Positions 38,552-46,713 of a stretch of DNA of 63,061 nt are shown here, one piece after another. The stretch comes from an uncultured Oscillospiraceae bacterium (GTDB lineage: Bacteria; Bacillota; Clostridia; Oscillospirales; Oscillospiraceae). Within the stretch, counting starts at the first letter, position 1. Each line of letters begins with the position of its first letter. Where the stretch lies: positions 13,214 through 76,274 of the forward strand of contig CAJULM010000009.1 of the NCBI GenBank assembly GCA_910587285.1. Direction: 5' to 3'. A program made the position numbers and the translations under genes. The notes beneath the pieces were generated by a model that was not told where the DNA came from, did no database searches, and was given only the letters and a program-made list of their open reading frames with translations.

Positions 38552-39689
38552 GGTCGTCCTCCCCTTCCTCCTCCGGCGGCTGTGCTTCATTCGGCGCATC
38601 CAATTCACTGGGCCGCTCCTGCGCCGGTCCGGCCAAGAACACCTTCCAGGCGATGACTGCGGCCGCCGCCATGGCCAGCAGGAAGATCATGGCCTTTTCC
38701 GCGCCGCCGGCGGTGAGCACCACGGCGGACAAGCCCAAAATCGCCGAGATCACATACAGCACCCCCACCGCCTGCTTCTGAGAGAAGCCCATGTCGATGA
38801 GCCGGTGGTGGACGTGCCCCCGGTCCGGCTTCATCGGGTTCTGCCCATGGGACAACCGCCGCACCACGGCAAAACACACGTCGAAAATAGGCAGGCCCAG
38901 CATCAAAAACGGCACCACAAAGGAGATGATTGTGTACTGCTTGAACATCCCGTTCACGGACACCGTGGCCATGACGAACCCCAAAAAGGTAGCGCCGGTA
39001 TCCCCCATAAAAATTTTCGCGGGGTTAAAATTGTAAGGCAAAAACCCTATACAGGCCCCGGCCAGGGCCGCCATCATCACCGCCACGTCCATCTCGCTGT
39101 CCATCTCCCTCACCAGCAGGGCAATCACCAGCATGGTGGCCGCGCTGATGGTGGACACGCCGCAGGCCAGCCCGTCCAGCCCGTCGATAAGGTTGACGGC
39201 GTTGGTAATGGCCACAATCCAAATCACGGTAATGGGGATGGACAGCACGCCCAGCTGCCACACGGGGTTTTCGCTGAAGATGTTGGGGTTGGACAGCACC
39301 TCAATGCGGTTGCCCGCCATCACCGCAATGAGGGCCGCCGCAATCTGAACCAAAAACTTCGGCTTGGCGGGCAGGGCGTAAATATCGTCAAAGATACCCA
39401 GCACCACAATGATGACCGCGCCCAGCAGCATCCCCTTTTTCGCCGTGTCCAGCTGAACCATCAGCAGCATGGCGGCCACAAAGCCAAAGAAGATGGCCAA
39501 TCCCCCCATGCGGGGGATCGGGTGGTCGTGCATCCGCCGGGCGTCCTTGGGCACGTCCACCGCGCCCACCTTCACCGACAGCACCTTCACCAGCGGCGTG
39601 GCCGCGCAGGAAACCACCGCCGCGATCACCAGCGCCAACAGCACATACCAAATATCCTGTGACGCAAGAATTCTTCCAAAACCGTTCAA
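38544..39689 (-). CDS. tagO: Undecaprenyl-phosphate GlcNAc-1-phosphate transferase
   Basis: A 381-aa polytopic enzyme of the MraY/WecA family with about ten membrane helices. IFDDIYALPAKPKF, NAVNLIDGLDGLACG, FMGDTGATFLGF and the GHVHHRLIDMGFS loop are the conserved cytoplasmic motifs with the catalytic Asp residues. It starts wall teichoic acid or similar polymers on undecaprenyl phosphate. TTG 39689 follows AAAGGAG by 10 bases. Confidence 0.95.
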   Translation of the reverse strand: MNGFGRILASQDIWYVLLALVIAAVVSCAATPLVKVLSVKVGAVDVPKDARRMHDHPIPRMGGLAIFFGFVAAMLLMVQLDTAKKGMLLGAVIIVVLGIFDDIYALPAKPKFLVQIAAALIAVMAGNRIEVLSNPNIFSENPVWQLGVLSIPITVIWIVAITNAVNLIDGLDGLACGVSTISAATMLVIALLVREMDSEMDVAVMMAALAGACIGFLPYNFNPAKIFMGDTGATFLGFVMATVSVNGMFKQYTIISFVVPFLMLGLPIFDVCFAVVRRLSHGQNPMKPDRGHVHHRLIDMGFSQKQAVGVLYVISAILGLSAVVLTAGGAEKAMIFLLAMAAAAVIAWKVFLAGPAQERPSELDAPNEAQPPEEEGEDDHG

Positions 39690-39719
39690 GTAAACTTCGC
39701 TCCTTTGTCTCTATCCCCA

Positions 39720-40724
39720 TCAGCGGGGCAAAAAGCCCACCTTTTTATATACCTTGCGCAAGGTTCTGTCGGCAATATACGCCGCCTTCTCCGCCCCGGC
39801 GCGGTATACGCCCTCCAAATAGGCCTTGTCCGCCAGTAGCCGCTCCGTCTCCTCCCGGATGGGCCGCAGGGTCTCAATGACCGCCTCGCCCACTGCGGGC
39901 TTGAACACGCCATAGCCCTTGCCGTCAAACTCGCGCTCAATCTCCTCGTAGCTTTTCCCGGTGGCGGAGGCGTAAATCTGCATCAGGTTGGACACCCCCG
40001 GCTTGTGTTCCGGGTCGTAGCGCACACAGTGTTCCGTGTCGCTGTCGGTGACCGCCCGCTTGAACTTCCGGGCAATGTCCTCCGGCTTATCCAACAGGGC
40101 GACGCATCCATCGGGCTGGGACTTGGACATTTTGCTCTCCGGGGTAGAAAGGCTCATGATCCGGGCGCCCACCTTGGCGATATAAGGTTCAGGCACCTTG
40201 AACACATCGCCGTAAATGCCGTTGAACCGATTGGCAATGTCCCGGCAGATTTCCACGTGCTGTTTCTGATCGTCCCCCACGGGAACAACATCCGGCTGGT
40301 AGAGCAGGATGTCAGCCGCCATCAGCGCAGGATAGGTGAACAGACCAGCATTGATATTATCCTTATGCTTGGCGGCTTTGTCCTTGAACTGGGTCATGCG
40401 GGACAGCTCGCCGAACATGGTGTAGCAGTCCAGCACCCAGGCCAGCTGGCTGTGGGCGGGCACGTGGGACTGGATGAACAGCACACATTTTTCCGGGTCC
40501 AGCCCGCAGGCGATGTAGTTTGCCAGCAGCGTCAGCACCCGGCGGCGCAGAGCGGCCGGGTCCTGGCGTACGGTAATGGTGTGCAGGTCCGCCAGAAAGA
40601 AGTAGCAGTCGAACTCGTCGATCATCTCCGGCCAGTGGCGCAGAGGGCCGAGATAGTTCCCGATATGCAGCTCTCCGCTGGGCTGAATGCCCGAGAGCAT
40701 CACTTTTTTCGCTTCGTTTTCCAT
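39720..40724 (-). CDS. trpS: Tryptophanyl-tRNA synthetase
   Basis: A 334-aa class I synthetase. SGELHIGNYLGPLRHW carries the HIGH-type motif (HIGN) and STPESKMSKSQPDG the KMSKS motif; ADILLYQPDVVPVGDDQ is in the Trp/ATP pocket. No T-box leader is present: the gene lies 22 bp behind rsfS in a long operon, so it seems not to be tuned by tRNA-Trp. Confidence 0.97.
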   Translation of the reverse strand: MENEAKKVMLSGIQPSGELHIGNYLGPLRHWPEMIDEFDCYFFLADLHTITVRQDPAALRRRVLTLLANYIACGLDPEKCVLFIQSHVPAHSQLAWVLDCYTMFGELSRMTQFKDKAAKHKDNINAGLFTYPALMAADILLYQPDVVPVGDDQKQHVEICRDIANRFNGIYGDVFKVPEPYIAKVGARIMSLSTPESKMSKSQPDGCVALLDKPEDIARKFKRAVTDSDTEHCVRYDPEHKPGVSNLMQIYASATGKSYEEIEREFDGKGYGVFKPAVGEAVIETLRPIREETERLLADKAYLEGVYRAGAEKAAYIADRTLRKVYKKVGFLPR

Positions 40725-40746
40725 GTCAATTCACGACCTTTGCAGA

Positions 40747-41115
40747 TTACTCGGCCTGCGCCGTCAAATATTTGGAGATATCCACCGGCTGGGCGTCCGA
40801 CCACAGCCGCTCCAGGCCATAGAACTCCCGGCCCTCCTGGGTGAACACGTGGACCACCACCGCGGAGTAGTCCAGCAGCGTCCACTGGCCGCCCCGGTGG
40901 CCCTCGATGTGGTGGGGCTCCTCCCCCGCCTTGGACATGGCCTCCTCCACCGCCTCCGCCAGCGCCCGCACCTGGGTGTTGGACGAGCCGTCGCAGATGA
41001 TGAAGTAGTCCGCCAAGGTGGTCTGATCGGCGGTGTGCAGCACCTTGATGTCCTTTCCCTTTTTGTCATCCAGCGCCTTCACGGCGATGGCAATCATTTC
41101 CTCAGAATTTAGCAT
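40747..41115 (-). CDS. rsfS: Ribosomal silencing factor RsfS
   Basis: A 122-aa RsfS/Iojap protein that binds L14 and blocks subunit joining in starved cells. ADYFIICDGSSNTQVRALAE, HIEGHRGGQWTLLDYSAVVV and VHVFTQEGREFYGLERLW are the family motifs. AAAAGGAG lies 8 bases before the ATG. The nadD-yqeK-LCP-rsfS order is typical of Firmicutes. Confidence 0.96.
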   Translation of the reverse strand: MLNSEEMIAIAVKALDDKKGKDIKVLHTADQTTLADYFIICDGSSNTQVRALAEAVEEAMSKAGEEPHHIEGHRGGQWTLLDYSAVVVHVFTQEGREFYGLERLWSDAQPVDISKYLTAQAE

Positions 41116-41141
41116 ACATTATACTCCTTTTAATATTCCGT

Positions 41142-42632
41142 TTAATCCGGGGTATCGCCCCAGTCGATGATTTCTTCCTCATTGTCCGCCGGCACCTGGC
41201 TGGGCTGACCCCCGTTCACGTCCTCAGACGGGGCGGGGGTGGGAGCCACCGGCTGGCTCTCCGCGGGCAGGCCGCCCGTCTCAGTGGGAACGGGCTCGCT
41301 GGCCGCCGGGTCTGTGACTGCGGGAGCGCTCTCAGACGGCTCGCCGCTCTCGGCGGGCTGGCTCTCCACGGGGTCGCTCTCCTCCGGCGGTTCGGTCTCC
41401 CGCACCGGCACCTCCCCCAGTTCCGGGGCGGCCAGCCGCCCGGTGGAGGAGTGCAGGGAACCGTCCGCCGCCACGCTCATCAAATCCAGCTGCTTGATGG
41501 TCACTTCTTCCTCAAAGGGGTTCAGCGACTCGTTAATCATGGAAAGCAGCTGGCTCTGAACAGGATAGACAAAACTCCAGTCCCGCCCGAACTGATAGTA
41601 GCTCCCCAAGGCGTTGGGCATGGTGCAGAATTCCACGTCGTCCACCTTCAGCCCGCCCAGCACCGCCTCCTGGCCGAACCACAGCATATTTTCCACCGCC
41701 AGGTCGCTGTTCACCCGGCTGTTGAACAGCTCGATGAGCTGGCCGATGCGGGTGATGTTTTTGATCTGTAGCGTCTGCTCCAGCACCGCCTTCAAAAAGG
41801 AGTGCTGGATTTCCAAGCGTTCCAAATCGCTGATGGCGTTGCCGTCGTTGCTGTGCCGGAAGCGCACAATCTGCATGGCGTCATTCCCATTGAGGAACCG
41901 GTAGCCCTTCTCCTGATAGATGTTCAGGTCCTGGAAGGGGTCGTAATACTCCATATGGCGGGGGTTGTCAAACCACACGCCGCCGATGGCGTCCACCATC
42001 TCCCCCACCAGTTCCCAGTCGATCTGCACATAGTAGTCGGGCACAAAACCCACCAACTCGGACACCTCATTTTTCAGCGCCTGAATGCCCTCGTCCCCCT
42101 GCCCATAGACGTTGTAAACCGCGTTGAGCTTTTTGGCGTTGATATTGGGCCGGGCGCTGGAGTTGATAAGGGTGTCCCGGGGCAGGGACATCACCGTCGC
42201 CTTCTGATTAGCCACGTCATAAGTGGCCACCATCATGGTGTCCGTCAAGCCGGAGGTCTCGTCCGAGCCAAAGATCAGGATGGTGAAAATGGCGTCGCTT
42301 CTGCGCTCTCCGCCCACCTTAGGCTCTACGGCGTCAAAGCTCAGCGTGGGCTCGGCGCTCTCGTCCGCCGGAGCGTTGGAGTCAGCCACAGGCGGCTGGC
42401 TGGACGACGGGGGCAGCGGCGGCCGCTTCACCCATCGGTTATACAGTAGCACCAACGCCGCCGCAATCACCATCACCGCAGCCAGCACAATCATCAGCGC
42501 CATGATGATCCTTTTCCTCTTTTTCTTTGCCTGCTCCGGCGTCATGGCGGGCTTTTCCCCGCGCTCCAGCCGCTTTCCCAGCCTGGACTGCTTTGGCGTC
42601 TCCTCATTCGGCATTTTGGACTGCTCGCTCAT
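41142..42632 (-). CDS. LytR-CpsA-Psr family wall polymer ligase
   Basis: A 496-aa membrane protein. Basic cytoplasmic N-terminus, one membrane helix (about 46-66), then the LCP domain (about 105-355): VMSLPRDTLINS and the Arg cluster MQIVRFRHSNDGNAISDLER are the lipid-pyrophosphate and catalytic motifs. The last 90 residues are Pro/Ser/Glu/Thr-rich and disordered. It attaches glycopolymers to peptidoglycan, fitting tagO and wecB in the same operon. Start overlaps the nadD-yqeK stop (ATGA). Confidence 0.93.
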   Translation of the reverse strand: MSEQSKMPNEETPKQSRLGKRLERGEKPAMTPEQAKKKRKRIIMALMIVLAAVMVIAAALVLLYNRWVKRPPLPPSSSQPPVADSNAPADESAEPTLSFDAVEPKVGGERRSDAIFTILIFGSDETSGLTDTMMVATYDVANQKATVMSLPRDTLINSSARPNINAKKLNAVYNVYGQGDEGIQALKNEVSELVGFVPDYYVQIDWELVGEMVDAIGGVWFDNPRHMEYYDPFQDLNIYQEKGYRFLNGNDAMQIVRFRHSNDGNAISDLERLEIQHSFLKAVLEQTLQIKNITRIGQLIELFNSRVNSDLAVENMLWFGQEAVLGGLKVDDVEFCTMPNALGSYYQFGRDWSFVYPVQSQLLSMINESLNPFEEEVTIKQLDLMSVAADGSLHSSTGRLAAPELGEVPVRETEPPEESDPVESQPAESGEPSESAPAVTDPAASEPVPTETGGLPAESQPVAPTPAPSEDVNGGQPSQVPADNEEEIIDWGDTPD

Positions 42633-43828
42633 GTCTTGTTCCCTTTCCCATAGAATTCATACGCCCCCAGGGTATCGTGATGGAGCTCCTTCCCCCGCTG
42701 GACCATCTCCTGCATGGACAGCGATGCGCCCATGCCCACCGCCCCGTCCAAATCAGCATAAGCCAGCCGGCGCAGCTCCCCCACCTCGGGAAAATCCCGG
42801 CAGGGCTCCATGTAGTCGGCGATGTACAGCAGCTTTTCCTCCAGGCTCATCTCCGCCCTGGCTGTGGTGTGATAGAGAATGGCGTCATAGATATCATCCT
42901 CTCCAAAGATATGCTTGGCCAAAGCGGCGCCGCTTTTGGCGTGGAGCAGCTTGTCCGTGGCCCGCTCCAGCGGGTCCAGCTCCACCCCGTACCGGTCACA
43001 GATGGCCAGGTGCTCCTCACGGCTAAGGTATTTGGTACAGTCGTGGAGGATGGCCGCCCGGCGCATCCTCCGCTCATCCGCACCCCACCGGCGGGCCAGC
43101 TTGGCCGCCTCCTCCTCAATTCCCCGGATGTGGGCCAGCCGCTTGGCCTTCACCATGGAGTAGGACACACAGCGCAAATCCTCCATGGACAGGTGTTTCA
43201 AATCGGCGTGGGTTCCATATAGTGTTTCCCGTAAAAGGTAGCCGTACACAGCCTCCGGTAAAAATTCCCGGCCCTTTCCCTGGGCCAGCAGCTCCCGCAG
43301 GCGGGTGGAGGAAATGTCCACCAGGCCGGGAATGGTGATGGTGGCGATCTTAGCCTCCGGATAGGCTTTCCGCAGAAACTCCCGCTGGGGGGCGAATACC
43401 TCCTCGCCGTCCGCCTCTGTGCGGCCAAAGGCGCACACGCCCGCCAGGGCCAGAATCTGCTCCGGCTTGTGCCATCGGTGAAGGGTCAGAAACATATCTG
43501 TCCCCATCAGAAGCCACAGCTCAGCCTCCGGCCAGCGCTGCGCGGCCTGCCTCAAGGTGTCGGCGGTGTAGCTTTTGCCCTCCCGGCGGATTTCCACGTC
43601 CCACACCTGGGTGATGCCGGGAAGCAGCAGCTGGTCCGCGGCAATTTCCGTCATTTCCAGCCGCTGCTCTGCTGTGGGGCTGTTGGCCGCCAGCTCCTTG
43701 TGGGGCGGGCAGCCTGCGGGAATCCATACCAGCTTGTCCAATTCCAACGCTGCCACAGCCGCCCTGGCCGCCGCCAGATGCCCCAGATGAGGGGGATTAA
43801 AGCTTCCACCATAAATACCAATTTTCAC
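42629..43828 (-). CDS. NadD-YqeK fusion: nicotinate-nucleotide adenylyltransferase and HD-domain Ap4A hydrolase
   Basis: A 399-aa two-domain enzyme. Residues about 1-200 are NadD (GIYGGSFNPPHLGHL nucleotide-binding motif; ISSTRLRELL), which makes deamido-NAD. Residues about 215-399 are YqeK, an HD-type hydrolase of diadenosine tetraphosphate (RRAAILHDCTKYL with the HD pair; AILYHTTARAEM; KLLYIADYMEP). In many Firmicutes these are adjacent genes; here they form one frame. GTG 43828 follows AAAGGG. Confidence 0.94.
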   Translation of the reverse strand: MKIGIYGGSFNPPHLGHLAAARAAVAALELDKLVWIPAGCPPHKELAANSPTAEQRLEMTEIAADQLLLPGITQVWDVEIRREGKSYTADTLRQAAQRWPEAELWLLMGTDMFLTLHRWHKPEQILALAGVCAFGRTEADGEEVFAPQREFLRKAYPEAKIATITIPGLVDISSTRLRELLAQGKGREFLPEAVYGYLLRETLYGTHADLKHLSMEDLRCVSYSMVKAKRLAHIRGIEEEAAKLARRWGADERRMRRAAILHDCTKYLSREEHLAICDRYGVELDPLERATDKLLHAKSGAALAKHIFGEDDIYDAILYHTTARAEMSLEEKLLYIADYMEPCRDFPEVGELRRLAYADLDGAVGMGASLSMQEMVQRGKELHHDTLGAYEFYGKGNKT

Positions 43829-43894
43829 ACAACCACCCTTTCTATATCTATGCCGTCCCCGGCACGAGGATGAATGAGCGTCTATGGTCAGCCG

Positions 43895-44203
43895 TCACTT
43901 CACCAGCTTGATTCGTTTCTCCTTGGGCCGGCCGTGGGTCTCCCGGTAGAGCACAAACTTGGTTCCAATCACCTGCACCACCTGGCTGCGGGTGGCCTTC
44001 GCCAGCTCCTCCGCCCCCTCCCGGGGGGACAGCGGGCTGTTTTCCAGCACCTTGCCCTTGATGAGCTCCCGGGCCTCCAGGGCGTCGTCCGCCTGCTTAA
44101 TCAGGTTTTCCCCCACCCCGTCCTTGCCGATGTGGACAATGGTGTCGATCTCATTTGCCAGCCCTCGCAGCTGGGCCCGCTGTTTGCTTGTCAAATCTGC
44201 CAT
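43895..44203 (-). CDS. yhbY: YhbY family RNA-binding protein (CRM domain)
   Basis: A 102-aa CRM-domain protein. LTSKQRAQLRGLANEIDTIV, HIGKDGVGENLIKQADDALE and VQVIGTKFVLYRE include the GxxG-type RNA-binding loop (GKDG). It associates with pre-50S particles in E. coli. GGAGCT precedes the ATG. Confidence 0.93.
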   Translation of the reverse strand: MADLTSKQRAQLRGLANEIDTIVHIGKDGVGENLIKQADDALEARELIKGKVLENSPLSPREGAEELAKATRSQVVQVIGTKFVLYRETHGRPKEKRIKLVK

Positions 44204-44213
44204 AATAGCTCCT

Positions 44214-44435
44214 TTAATGGCTTTTCTGCCAATTTTTCCGTATTTTTTGCAATTTCTCCGGCTCGACCCATGCTTCAGAATATCCGCAGGTACAGCAGAC
44301 CCAGCGGTCTATCCTGGCCGTTCCAAAACCGCCGGTTTCCATGAAACCGCCTTGGTCCAACGGGCTGAACGCGCCGCCTGGAACCTCGACCACATCCTTG
44401 CTCCCGCACTTGGGACAGGTCCCGGTATTCTTCAT
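44214..44435 (-). CDS. Small zinc-ribbon protein (73 aa)
   Basis: A 73-aa protein with two CxxC pairs, CPKC (about 7-10) and CCTC (about 47-50), joined by a 35-residue loop and followed by GYSEAWVEPEKLQKIRKN. ATG 44435 overlaps the rdgB stop as ATGA and has GGAGG upstream. First of three unrelated zinc-ribbon genes in this operon. Role unknown; nucleic-acid binding is plausible. Confidence 0.8.
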   Translation of the reverse strand: MKNTGTCPKCGSKDVVEVPGGAFSPLDQGGFMETGGFGTARIDRWVCCTCGYSEAWVEPEKLQKIRKNWQKSH

Positions 44436-45019
44436 TTCAGATATTCCTCCAGCTTCTCCTGGAACGCCTCCAGCGCCAGCCCCCGGTGGGAGATGGCGTT
44501 CTTCTCCTCCGCCGTGAGCTGGGCAAAGGTCTTCTTCAGCTTGGGCAGGAAGAACACCGGGTCGTATCCAAACCCGCCCTCCCCCATGGGGGCGAAGGCG
44601 ATGGTGCCGGGGCACTCCCCCCGGGCGGTGAGCACGTCTCCGTTGGGGAAGCAGCAGGTGATGACGGACACGAACTTCGCTGTCCGGGCCTCGCCCTTCG
44701 GCATATTCGCCAGCAGCAGCTTGTACCGCCCCGTGTCGTCCAGCCCCTCCCCGCCGTACCGGGCGGAGTACACCCCTGGGGCCCCGTTCAGCGCGTCCAC
44801 GCACAGCCCGGAGTCGTCGGCGATGGCGGACAGGCCGGACGCCTCCATGACGGCCTTCGCTTTCAATAAGGAGTTCTCCTCAAAGGTGGTCCCCGTCTCC
44901 TCCACGTCGATGTCGATGCCCACGTCCGCCTGAAGGCACACCTCCACCCCCATGGTGGACAAAATCTCGTTCATTTCCTTCATTTTTTTCTGATTTTTGC
45001 TGGCCAATACCATTTTCAT
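44432..45019 (-). CDS. rdgB: XTP/dITP diphosphatase (RdgB/HAM1)
   Basis: A 195-aa house-cleaning nucleotidase that removes dITP and XTP. MVLASKNQKKMKEMNEIL, TTFEENSLLKAKA, AIADDSGLCVDALNGAPGVY, GFGYDPVFFLP and SHRGLAL are the full set of family motifs. ATG 45019 is chosen as the family start; a longer frame to 45241 is antisense to nothing known but overlaps the upstream gene. Confidence 0.95.
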   Translation of the reverse strand: MKMVLASKNQKKMKEMNEILSTMGVEVCLQADVGIDIDVEETGTTFEENSLLKAKAVMEASGLSAIADDSGLCVDALNGAPGVYSARYGGEGLDDTGRYKLLLANMPKGEARTAKFVSVITCCFPNGDVLTARGECPGTIAFAPMGEGGFGYDPVFFLPKLKKTFAQLTAEEKNAISHRGLALEAFQEKLEEYLK

Positions 45020-45023
45020 TGTT

Positions 45024-45356
45024 CTACAGCTCCCACGGGTCTTTCCGACCAAAATTTTTCTTTCGTTTTTCGTCCTTAGCCTGGGTCCGCCGGACCTCCC
45101 ACTCTTTCTGCACGGCCTCAATTTTCCCGCCTGCCGCGTCCAGCTTCTCCTGCACGGCCTCCAAAAAACCGGCCTTCTCCGGCACGGGCAGGACAATCTG
45201 GCGGCAGTCCGGGCAGTAAAACGACTTTGGCGCACTTCCAAGCAGGCCGACGGTCAGCGGAATCCCATCCCAGGCGTCCTGGCCGTCCTCCACCCACTTA
45301 AACCCGGAGGGGATGATCCCCTCCTTCATTTCCTTCCCGCAGAATGGGCAGTCCAT
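45024..45356 (-). CDS. Zinc-ribbon protein (110 aa)
   Basis: A 110-aa protein beginning MDCPFCGKEMKEGII, with a second pair CPDC at about 48-51, as in the PF20097-type zinc ribbon, then a basic helical tail (KEWEVRRTQAKDEKRKKN). GGAGGGGG precedes the ATG. Lies between ftsY and rdgB with 4-16 bp gaps. Function unknown. Confidence 0.8.
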   Translation of the reverse strand: MDCPFCGKEMKEGIIPSGFKWVEDGQDAWDGIPLTVGLLGSAPKSFYCPDCRQIVLPVPEKAGFLEAVQEKLDAAGGKIEAVQKEWEVRRTQAKDEKRKKNFGRKDPWEL

Positions 45357-45371
45357 AGCGTCCCCCTCCGT

Positions 45372-46238
45372 TTATAGCAGCGCCTGGGTGAACTCCGCCG
45401 CGTCGAAGGGCTGGAGGTCGTCCACACCCTCGCCCACCCCGGCGAACTTCACGGGCACGCCCAGCTCCTTGGCGATGGCGATGACGATGCCGCCCTTGGC
45501 GGTGCCGTCCAGCTTGGTGAGCACAATCCCCGTCACCCCCGCCGCCTTGGAAAATTCCTTGGCTTGGATGAGGCCGTTCTGCCCTGTGGTGGCGTCCAGC
45601 ACCAGCAGGGTCTCCCGGCTGGAGTCGGGGCACTCCCGGTCAATCACCCGGGAAATCTTGTTCAGCTCATTCATCAGGTTGGCCTTGTTTTGCAGCCGCC
45701 CGGCGGTGTCCACCAGCACCACATCGCTCTTGCGCGCCCGGGCGGCGGACAGCGCGTCGTACACCACGGCGGCGGGGTCGGCCCCCTCGTGCTGTTTGAC
45801 GATATCCACCCCGGCCCGGTCGGCCCAGATGGTGAGCTGCTCGGCTGCGGCGGCCCGGAAGGTGTCCCCGGCGCACAGCAGCACCTTTTTGCCCTCCCGC
45901 TTCCACCGGGCGGCCAGCTTGCCGATGGAGGTGGTCTTGCCCACCCCGTTCACCCCGATGAACAGCACGATGGCGGGCTTGCGGCTCATGTCCACCGACT
46001 GCTCCCCGGTGGACAGGTACTCGGCCAAAATGTCCCGCATACACTGGCGGGCGCCCTCGATGTCCTTGATTTTCTCCGCCTTGCAGCGGCTTTTCAGCTC
46101 CTCCACCGCCTCCATGGTGGTCTCGGCGCCTAAGTCCGCCATCACCAGGGACTCCTCCAGCTCCTCGTAAAAGTCGTCGTCCAGCTGGGAAAAGCCGTTG
46201 AAAATGCCGATCTTTTTGATTTTATCAAAAAATCCCAT
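45372..46238 (-). CDS. ftsY: Signal recognition particle receptor FtsY
   Basis: A 288-aa SRP receptor GTPase (NG domain) without the long acidic A domain of E. coli. G1 is GVNGVGKTT (about 94), then DTFRAAAAEQL, G3 DTAGR (about 177), G4 TKLDG (about 238) and the closure GVGEGVDDLQPF. It brings ribosome-SRP complexes to the membrane. TGGAGGT precedes the ATG. The smc-ftsY order is conserved in Firmicutes. Confidence 0.97.
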   Translation of the reverse strand: MGFFDKIKKIGIFNGFSQLDDDFYEELEESLVMADLGAETTMEAVEELKSRCKAEKIKDIEGARQCMRDILAEYLSTGEQSVDMSRKPAIVLFIGVNGVGKTTSIGKLAARWKREGKKVLLCAGDTFRAAAAEQLTIWADRAGVDIVKQHEGADPAAVVYDALSAARARKSDVVLVDTAGRLQNKANLMNELNKISRVIDRECPDSSRETLLVLDATTGQNGLIQAKEFSKAAGVTGIVLTKLDGTAKGGIVIAIAKELGVPVKFAGVGEGVDDLQPFDAAEFTQALL

Positions 46239-46387
46239 TAAAATCTACCTCCACTTGGCTCCCGCCAAGCGGGGACCCCTTTCTTATTTAAATGCTCGGG
46301 CGGAATGAATCCGCCCTGCGCAAATCTCCGCCTTCGGCTTCGATTTTACGCGCCACTCGGCGCGGCCCGCCGGAGGCGGGCTGGCAT

Positions 46388-46696
46388 CTACCTATAATTC
46401 GGATTCTTCAATCCGCAGCCGGGGCATTCGGGATCGTCCAGGTCGTGCTTCCTCCCGCATTTGCAGCAGATCACCTGGGGCATACGGTCCTCACCGTCCC
46501 CCAGTTCTGTACTGCCCTGGCGGTAAAAGTCAATCTTGCCGCAGTTGTAGCACTCCCAGAGTTCCACATCCAGCGAACCGCTCAGCAGGTTGGACAGATG
46601 CCCAAGTACAACGCCCACTTGTCCCAGCTGAATCTGCTCCTCACCCAAAAACTCCATCTCTTTGCCGCAGTTCCCACACTTCCTGATCTTAGCCAT
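46388..46696 (-). CDS. Zinc-ribbon protein with two ribbons (102 aa)
   Basis: A 102-aa protein with four Cys pairs: CGNCG (7-11), CYNCG (about 49-53), CCKCG (about 77-81) and CPGCG (about 90-94). GEEQIQLGQVGVVLGHLSNL separates the first two. AAGGAG precedes the ATG at 11 bases. Placed between smc and ftsY. Function unknown. The 149-bp gap below it (46239-46387) contains only GC-rich inverted repeats. Confidence 0.78.
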   Translation of the reverse strand: MAKIRKCGNCGKEMEFLGEEQIQLGQVGVVLGHLSNLLSGSLDVELWECYNCGKIDFYRQGSTELGDGEDRMPQVICCKCGRKHDLDDPECPGCGLKNPNYR

Positions 46697-46713
46697 CTGA
46701 CGCTCAGCTCCTT

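Noticed and set aside
40725..40746. T-box leader for trpS
   Set aside because: Only 22 bp separate trpS from rsfS; there is no space for a T-box.
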